A stretch of 18,765 nucleotides of DNA from the NCBI GenBank assembly GCA_025964465.1, contig JAOPYS010000138.1:1-18765 (forward strand), written 5' to 3'. The stretch is from Thermoleophilia bacterium (GTDB taxonomy: Bacteria > Actinomycetota > Thermoleophilia > Gaiellales > SKUG01). The notes below the pieces were generated by a model that was given only the letters and a program-made list of their open reading frames with translations, made no database searches and had not been told where the DNA came from. Shown piece by piece: positions 14,640 to 18,765 of the stretch (the first letter of the stretch is position 1; each line of letters begins with the position of its first letter). Both the position numbers and the translations under genes were made by a program.

Positions 14640-15122
14640 CTATGCCAGCAGTTCGCCTAGGCGGCGCTCGCGCCAGCGGAAGATCGCGCTCACTTCACGC
14701 CTGACGAACAGGTGGTCGACGAGCCGACCACCGATCGGTCGGAAGGTGACGCGATCGCGCATGCGCGTCGACCCGTCGTCGACCGCCTCGAACGTGTGCA
14801 GGTGCTCCCACAGGCGGTACGGCCCCCGCAGCTGACGATCCACGAACGCGTGCGGCGGGTCCCACCGCTCGATCCGGGTCCGCCACGGCACCGTGATGCC
14901 GCGCAGACGGATGCGGTACTCGATGAGCAGCCCTTCGTGGACGGCGCCGCCCGCCGGCAGGTCGGACGTGATGCGGAACCGCAGCCACGGCGGCGTGATC
15001 GCCTCGAGGTTGCGTGCGTCGGCGAAGAAGGCGAACGTCTCCTCGAGCGGGCGCGGCAGCACGGTCTCCGCGTGCAGCACGCTGCCTCGGCCATCGGGGT
15101 TGCGTTCGATGTGGACCGTCAC
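14640..15122 (-). CDS. SRPBCC (START/Bet v1-like) family protein
   Basis: The 160-residue product has the opening strand HAETVLPRPLEETFAFFADARNLEAITPPWLRFRI typical of the SRPBCC helix-grip fold, then alternating strands (GLLIEYRIRLRGITVPWRTRIERWDPPHAFVDRQLRGPYRLWEHLHTFEAVDDGSTRMRDRVTFRP) and a long C-terminal helix (RREVSAIFRWRERRLGELLA). Length equals the usual single-domain family. These proteins bind hydrophobic ligands in a deep cavity; the ligand is unknown. This subtype (ITPPWL near the start, WxHxHxF in the middle) is often annotated as a ligand-binding SRPBCC protein of unknown role. It starts at GTG 15122, 28 bases after the metallopeptidase-like gene, with a G-rich stretch upstream as a weak ribosome site. 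Confidence 0.88.
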   Translation of the reverse strand: MTVHIERNPDGRGSVLHAETVLPRPLEETFAFFADARNLEAITPPWLRFRITSDLPAGGAVHEGLLIEYRIRLRGITVPWRTRIERWDPPHAFVDRQLRGPYRLWEHLHTFEAVDDGSTRMRDRVTFRPIGGRLVDHLFVRREVSAIFRWRERRLGELLA

Positions 15123-15150
15123 GCGGCCCCGGTACCCGTGCGCCGCGTCG

Positions 15151-16185
15151 TCAACCGGGCAGCACGAGCGGCTGGTGCGCGCGTTCGGCGAGCGCGAGCA
15201 CGCCGGCCGGGTCGGCGCTGGTCTGGTCGGGCGAGATCTCGCGGATCATCCGCAGCACCTCGGTGCGGCTGATCCCGGGGAAGCGCGCATCGATGCGCTC
15301 GGCCAGGCGCCGGGGCACGTCGCCCACGTTGACCGTCTGGCACAGCCCCTCGAACTCCTTGAGCTGCGCCGCGTCATTGGTGTCGATGCCGGCCAGCTGC
15401 AGCAACCCGCGCAGCGCGCGCACCTGCTCGGGGTACTTCTCGTTCTCCGCGTCGAGCACGGTGTGGAAGTCCTTGACCACCGGCACGCCCATGCGCTCGG
15501 CCGCGGCGTCGATGTTGCCCGGCCACCTGGCCCACGTCTCCGCGATGCCCTCGCTCAGCCAGCGCACGTCGCGTTCGTCCTTCATCCGCGGCGTGACGAT
15601 GTGCGCGATCTCGTGCAGCAGCGTCTTGATCGACCGCGTCAGGCCCTCGACGGTGGCGGGGGAGGAGTCGCCGCGCACGTACTGCACGAACGGCTCGGAC
15701 TTGATCGGCCCCAGGTGGATCCAGTCGCCGGCGCGCACGGCGTGGAATCCGAGCACGTGCGCCGTGGACTCGCCGACCGCCTCGCGGTACGCCGCCAGCG
15801 AGGGCTCCTTGCCGACCATCGCCTGCACGGCGCGGTTGGCGATGACCCCGGGGTCGTCGTAGGAGAAGGTGATGCCGTCCAGCTGCTTGGCGCCCTGCGC
15901 GGCGTCGATGGTGCCCATGACGCCGCGGATCATCTTCTGGATCTCGGGGCGCCCCATGACGGTGTGGGCCGTGGGGGAGTCGGCGACGACGGTGCGCTCC
16001 ATGAAGGCGCCGTCACCGATGATGCGGAACCGCAGCTGCGCGTCGAGCACGTCGCGGAAGGTGCCGGCCTTGCCCAGCCGGCGCGCGCCGAGGAACTCGT
16101 GCCACGCATCGCCCAGCTCGACGCCGGCGTGCGTCGCGGTGCGTGCCTGCTCGATGATGTTGCGACCGACCGCGTCGATGCCCAT
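15151..16185 (-). CDS. HExxH metallopeptidase-like protein, family not recognised
   Basis: The 344-residue product contains LLHEIAHIV (H191, E192, H195), followed by RWLSEGIAETWARW, where E212 or E216 could serve as third zinc ligand as in gluzincin peptidases. The flanking sequence (TRSIKTLLHEIAHIVTPRMKDERDVRWLSEGIAE) has the helix-turn-helix form of zinc protease active sites. The N-terminal half (1-150) and the C-terminal helical part (220-344) match nothing recognised. No signal peptide or transmembrane segment is visible, so the protein appears cytoplasmic, which is less common for peptidases of this kind. It lies 96 bases after the GNAT gene and 28 before the SRPBCC gene; that 96-base gap might hold its own promoter. 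Peptidase activity is inferred from the motif and the substrate is unknown. Confidence 0.8.
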   Translation of the reverse strand: MGIDAVGRNIIEQARTATHAGVELGDAWHEFLGARRLGKAGTFRDVLDAQLRFRIIGDGAFMERTVVADSPTAHTVMGRPEIQKMIRGVMGTIDAAQGAKQLDGITFSYDDPGVIANRAVQAMVGKEPSLAAYREAVGESTAHVLGFHAVRAGDWIHLGPIKSEPFVQYVRGDSSPATVEGLTRSIKTLLHEIAHIVTPRMKDERDVRWLSEGIAETWARWPGNIDAAAERMGVPVVKDFHTVLDAENEKYPEQVRALRGLLQLAGIDTNDAAQLKEFEGLCQTVNVGDVPRRLAERIDARFPGISRTEVLRMIREISPDQTSADPAGVLALAERAHQPLVLPG

Positions 16186-16281
16186 GCGAGGATTCCCGTC
16201 CCTCGTGCCCCCGGGCCCGCGCGTCCCCGGCGCGTTCCCTCCCCTGCCTATCGTGCTGGGTGGGCGCTCGGTTTCGGCGGG

Positions 16282-16860
16282 TCAGGCGTGGGCGGCGGGG
16301 GCTGCCAGTTCGGCCGCGCGGTCGACGGCGCGCTCGAACCGCAGCATGGGGCGGCCGAGGTCGTTGGCGGTCTCGCCGCCCTGCTGGAACCCGTGCGTGC
16401 GCAGGAAGTCCTCGACGCCGGCGTTGCCGGGGTACACGTCGATGTGCACGTCGCGGCTGCGCCACACCTCGGCGTAGCGCAGGGCGGAGACGAGCAGGCG
16501 CGTGCCGTCGCCCTGGCGCGGGGTGAGGACGAGCAGGTCGTCGATCTCGAGGTGGTCGTCGCTGCGGCGCAGCACCACCATGCCGACGGGCTCGCGCAGC
16601 GTGCCGATGCACAGCAGCATCGCGTCCGGGTCGGCGATGATGTCGGCGAAGTAGTCGTCGGTGCAGTACAGCTCCCGCCACTTGGCGAAGCCCGCCTCAT
16701 CCGCCGCGGGGCGGTAGCGGTCCGTCATGACGTTCTCCTTCAGGCGACGCAGGTACGGCACGTGGCCGGGCGTCGCGCGAACGATCATGAGCGAGTCGAC
16801 CCCGCGGGGGACGACGGGTCCACTGGACGGAGCAGCAGGGTTCGGATCGGGGAGCGCCAT
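16282..16860 (-). CDS. GNAT-family N-acetyltransferase
   Basis: The 192-residue product shows a GNAT core: MIVRATPGHVPYLRRLKENVM near residues 25-45, GMVVLRRSDDHLEIDDLLVLTPRQGDGTRLLVSALRYAEVW with the acetyl-CoA pyrophosphate loop RQGDGT (115-120), and DVYPGNAGVEDFLRTHGFQQGGE (141-163), the usual N...FYxxxGF-like region. Enzymes of this family transfer an acetyl group from acetyl-CoA to an amine; the acceptor is unknown. ATG 16860 is chosen because AAGG lies nine bases upstream; the in-frame ATG 16869 has that run immediately against it. It starts 28 bases after the FMN reductase stop, consistent with one transcript. Confidence 0.88.
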   Translation of the reverse strand: MALPDPNPAAPSSGPVVPRGVDSLMIVRATPGHVPYLRRLKENVMTDRYRPAADEAGFAKWRELYCTDDYFADIIADPDAMLLCIGTLREPVGMVVLRRSDDHLEIDDLLVLTPRQGDGTRLLVSALRYAEVWRSRDVHIDVYPGNAGVEDFLRTHGFQQGGETANDLGRPMLRFERAVDRAAELAAPAAHA

Positions 16861-16888
16861 GTCCGACATCCTTGCAGGACGGCGACCG

Positions 16889-17527
16889 TCAGGTGGTCGT
16901 CGCTCCGGTGGAGGACGCCGACCGCTCGGCGCGTGCGGCTCGCAGCGCGCGCGCCGTGTCGGCCAACGCGACGACGACGCCGTCGAGGCGCTCGAGCGCA
17001 TCGGGGCTCTTCAGCACGCCGTCGGCATCGAATGCCTCGTGGGCCGCGGCGAGGGCGAGCTTGGGCTCGGCCACCACCCGCGCGCCCTGCGTGCGCAGGA
17101 CCTTGAGCATCTCGTCGCGCGCCCACGTCGCCCCGAACTGGCCGTCGCTCGCAGAGACGACCGCGGCCGGCCGGCCGAACATCGGGCTGTCGCGCAGCGC
17201 GCCACGATCGGGCCCGCCGTCGACGCGCGACAACCAGTCGAACGCGTTCTTGAGCTGCCCCGGGACGCTCCCGTTGTACTCCGGCGTGGAGACGAACACG
17301 GCGTCGCTCGCGGCGACCTGCGCGGCGAAGGCCGCGACGCCTGCCGGGTAGCCGTCGGCCTCGATGTCGGCGTCGAACGGCTCGACGTCGCGCAGGCCGG
17401 TGGCCTCGACGAGCTCGACTCCCTCGGGTGCCCGCGACGCGGCGAGCCGCACGAGGAGTCGGTTGAACGACCCCTCGCGCAGGCTCCCCGCGATCGCCAG
17501 GATGCGGATCGGTGCGTCCGTCGTCAT
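16889..17527 (-). CDS. NADPH-dependent FMN reductase (flavodoxin-like quinone/azo reductase family)
   Basis: The 212-residue product opens with IRILAIAGSLREGSFNRLL, where GSLREGSFN (14-22) is the FMN-phosphate-binding loop of the NADPH-dependent FMN reductase family, and contains FVSTPEYNGSVPGQLKNAFDWLSR (78-101), with the PEYN flavin-contact motif. Later SDGQFGATWARDEML fits the third flavin-binding loop. The C-terminal tail is Ala/Arg/Ser-rich and longer than the usual core. Such enzymes reduce FMN, quinones or related electrophiles using NAD(P)H in the cytoplasm. The ATG overlaps the yceI-like stop by one base (TAATG), so translation is coupled and both should respond to the operator-bearing promoter upstream, suggesting a shared redox or quinone-related stress role (inference). 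Confidence 0.93.
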   Translation of the reverse strand: MTTDAPIRILAIAGSLREGSFNRLLVRLAASRAPEGVELVEATGLRDVEPFDADIEADGYPAGVAAFAAQVAASDAVFVSTPEYNGSVPGQLKNAFDWLSRVDGGPDRGALRDSPMFGRPAAVVSASDGQFGATWARDEMLKVLRTQGARVVAEPKLALAAAHEAFDADGVLKSPDALERLDGVVVALADTARALRAARAERSASSTGATTT

Positions 17528-18075
17528 TACTGGCGCGCCAGCTCGAACTCGCCCTCGAGCTTCACGGTCTTGCCGAGCACCTCGCTGCCGCCGGGCAGGT
17601 TGGCGGCCCAGCTGATGCCGTAGGCGAAGCGGTCCACCTCGCCGGAGATCTCGAGGCCGATGCGCGTGTCGCCGCCCAGGCCCTCGACCGGACCGGACCA
17701 GGTGCCCTTGAGCTCGACCGGGTTGGTCGTGCCGCGCATCGTGAGGTCGCCCTTGATGAGCGCCGTGCCGTCGTCCGCCAGCTCCACGGAGGTGGAGGAG
17801 AAGGTCAGGCGCGGGTGCAGCTCCGCGTCGAAGAAGTCCGGGCCCATGAGGTGGCCGTGCAGCTGCGGGTTCGGGAAGTCGATCGTCTCGACCGGGGCGC
17901 CGCCCTCGATCTTGAGCGAGCCGTCCTCGGATGCGGTGAGGGTCAACTCGAACTCGGTGAAGCGGCCGCGCAGCCACGTGAGGCCGAAGTGCTTCACGCG
18001 GAAGTTCGCGACCGAGTGGATGGAGTCGAGCGCCCAGGTTCCGGCTTCGATGCGGTTGGTCGTTGCAGTGGTCAT
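17527..18075 (-). CDS. YceI-family lipid-binding protein
   Basis: The 182-residue product matches the YceI lipocalin-like barrel: IEAGTWALDSIHSVANFRVKHFGLTWLRGRFTEFE at the start, then DFFDAELHPRLTFSSTSVE, LIKGDLTMRGTTNPVELKGTW and EISGEVDRFAYGISW, ending in EVLGKTVKLEGEFELAR. The family binds isoprenoid quinones or other long lipids in its cavity. No signal peptide is present, so unlike the periplasmic E. coli YceI this form is cytoplasmic, as is common in actinobacteria. ATG 18075 is preceded by GGAGG with four-base spacing; upstream in-frame starts would read through the promoter. It is the first gene of a leftward operon with the FMN reductase. Confidence 0.95.
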   Translation of the reverse strand: MTTATTNRIEAGTWALDSIHSVANFRVKHFGLTWLRGRFTEFELTLTASEDGSLKIEGGAPVETIDFPNPQLHGHLMGPDFFDAELHPRLTFSSTSVELADDGTALIKGDLTMRGTTNPVELKGTWSGPVEGLGGDTRIGLEISGEVDRFAYGISWAANLPGGSEVLGKTVKLEGEFELARQ

Positions 18076-18079
18076 GTGT

Positions 18080-18084
18080 CCTCC
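18080..18084 (-). promoter_or_regulatory. Strong Shine-Dalgarno of the yceI-like gene
   Basis: GGAGG lies four bases before the ATG at 18075 and fixes that start over the longer open frame that continues upstream through the promoter. Confidence 0.75.
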
Positions 18085-18094
18085 GAGGTAAATG

Positions 18095-18108
18095 GTTGCG
18101 TGCGCAAC
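18095..18108. promoter_or_regulatory. Operator-like palindrome 1 (downstream of the yceI start of transcription)
   Basis: GTTGCG-TG-CGCAAC is a perfect inverted repeat of 6-bp arms with a 2-bp centre. It lies roughly 8-21 bases downstream of the start of transcription predicted from the -10 element, where a bound repressor would block transcription. The AT-flanked TTGCG...CGCAA form resembles sites bound by MarR-type repressors; that family link is inference. Confidence 0.65.
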
Positions 18109-18122
18109 TATGCGTCTCCCAG

Positions 18123-18151
18123 AGTGTAGCCACGGATGGTTGAGCGCGCAA
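18123..18151 (-). promoter_or_regulatory. Promoter of the yceI-FMN reductase operon
   Basis: On the bottom strand TTGCGC (18151-18146) and TACACT (18128-18123) are separated by exactly 17 bases, a good housekeeping-sigma promoter. The start of transcription should be near 18116, giving a leader of about 40 bases before ATG 18075. Confidence 0.65.
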
Positions 18152-18152
18152 C
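18139..18152. promoter_or_regulatory. Operator-like palindrome 2 (over the yceI -35 element)
   Basis: GTTGAG-CG-CGCAAC differs from palindrome 1 at one arm base and in the centre, and can be extended to GGTTG...CAACC. It covers the -35 hexamer. Its centre is 44 bp from that of palindrome 1, about four helical turns, so dimers at the two sites could face the same side. A weaker related sequence, GGTTCTTGCAACC, lies at 18164-18176 towards the divergent gene. Confidence 0.6.
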
Positions 18153-18221
18153 CTTTCCGGCGAGGTTCTTGCAACCTGTGCGCCGTGGGGGGATCCGCTC
18201 AGGCTCGGGATCCACGCGCCG

Positions 18222-18765
18222 ATGCGGGTTGCGATGGATTTCCGAGTGCAGCGGAACCGCCCCTCGCGCGTGATCGTCGTGGTCGCGCTGCTGGTCGGCG
18301 TCCTCGCGCTTCCCGTCTCGTCGGCGGCCGCCGGGGCCCACGACACCCGCAGCGACGCGCAGCTGGCGGTCCTCGCGACGCAGCTGGAGGCGGAGACCCA
18401 GGCGCTCGGCGAATCGCTGCTGGTCGGTGACGAGCGTCGCGACGACCTGGCCAACGAGCGGGCCGTGGCCCGTGAGCAGCTCGGCCAGTGGCTCGCCCAG
18501 GCGTACGTCAGCAACAGCACGGGGGGCGACGTCGTCACGCAGCTGTTCGTCTCCGGGTCGCTGGCCGAGGCCGCCGACCGGATCCGGGTCGCCGCCATCA
18601 TCGCCGACCACCACGCCCGCCTGGATCGCACGCTCGACGAGGCCGAGGGCCGGCTCGACGTGGAGCAGCTGGATCGCGCCCGCACGGTGACGCGGCTCAC
18701 GGCCGCGCAGGCCGAGCTCGTGCAGGTGCACGAGGAGCAGGAGCGACGTGCCGAGGCGCGCGCCG
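18222..18765 (+). CDS. Secreted coiled-coil protein, probable N-terminus of a cell-wall hydrolase (3' end outside window)
   Basis: The open frame from ATG 18222 (alternative ATG 18234, four codons later) runs off the right edge after about 181 codons. It starts with a basic stretch (DFRVQRNRPSR) and a hydrophobic core (VIVVVALLVGVLALPVSSAAA) that forms a Sec signal peptide. The rest is an uninterrupted heptad-like helix rich in Ala, Leu, Glu, Arg and Gln, with the segment AYVSNSTGGDVVTQLFVSGSLAEAADRIRVAAIIADHHARLDRTLDEAE. That pattern is typical of the coiled-coil regulatory domain preceding NlpC/P60, M23 or lytic transglycosylase domains in actinobacterial peptidoglycan hydrolases such as RipA. 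The catalytic part is not in the window, so enzymatic identity is inference. It is divergent from the yceI operon. Confidence 0.75.
   Translation, partial: MRVAMDFRVQRNRPSRVIVVVALLVGVLALPVSSAAAGAHDTRSDAQLAVLATQLEAETQALGESLLVGDERRDDLANERAVAREQLGQWLAQAYVSNSTGGDVVTQLFVSGSLAEAADRIRVAAIIADHHARLDRTLDEAEGRLDVEQLDRARTVTRLTAAQAELVQVHEEQERRAEARA

Noticed and set aside
12209..14704. An 831-codon top-strand open frame opposite the propeller gene
   Set aside because: No motifs or signal sequence; the bottom strand carries a signal peptide and eleven Asp-box repeats.
14893..17106. A 737-codon top-strand open frame opposite the SRPBCC, metallopeptidase, GNAT and FMN reductase genes
   Set aside because: It has low-complexity composition and crosses several bottom-strand genes with recognisable motifs, so it is a shadow.
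1..18765. Search for CRISPR arrays, tRNA/rRNA genes, insertion-sequence ends, transposases, phage genes and defence-island hallmarks
   Set aside because: No repeated spaced units, cloverleaf-like segments, transposase motifs or helicase/nuclease defence modules were seen by eye; the PLD pair is the only candidate that might belong to an undescribed system.

Overview
The window is very GC-rich DNA with dense, tightly packed genes, strong third-position G/C bias and several starts lying 6-8 bases after a -10-like hexamer (candidate leaderless transcripts). Together with the gene families present, this suggests a high-GC actinobacterium (Actinomycetota), possibly of the Thermoleophilia/Solirubrobacterales type. 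That placement is an impression from style and cannot be proven here. No rRNA, tRNA, insertion sequence, CRISPR array or phage gene was seen, and no gene-free stretch exceeds about 160 bases.

Left part (1-3594): a leftward gene string. It begins at 3540 with a GDPD/menorin-like phosphodiesterase, followed by a phospholipase D (PLD) superfamily gene that is broken by an in-frame TAG just before its second HKD motif, a two-helix membrane protein, and a short-chain dehydrogenase with an N-terminal four-cysteine zinc knuckle that runs off the left edge. A divergent rightward SAM-dependent methyltransferase starts at 3595; both directions share an overlapping -10-like sequence.

Middle (4494-12160): rightward genes. 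The large subunit of glutamate synthase (gltB) is followed by a striking 53-bp nested palindrome that abuts the promoter of a two-domain VOC (glyoxalase/extradiol dioxygenase-like) protein. Then come two translationally coupled PLD-like genes (GTGA overlap); the first keeps one intact HKD motif and the second keeps none.

Right part (12176-18075): a leftward run that converges on the PLD pair. In transcription order it is a YceI-like lipid-binding protein, an NADPH-dependent FMN reductase (TAATG overlap), a GNAT acetyltransferase, an HExxH metallopeptidase-like protein, an SRPBCC protein and an 802-residue secreted Ycf48/Asp-box beta-propeller protein. The yceI promoter is readable (TTGCGC, 17 bp, TACACT) and carries two GTTG-type palindromes 44 bp apart, a repressor-operator layout. 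A divergent secreted coiled-coil protein, probably the N-terminus of a cell-wall hydrolase, runs off the right edge.

The points most worth following up are the nonsense-interrupted PLD gene, the coupled active/degenerate PLD pair, the 53-bp nested palindrome, and the propeller that seems to be inserted into a split beta domain.
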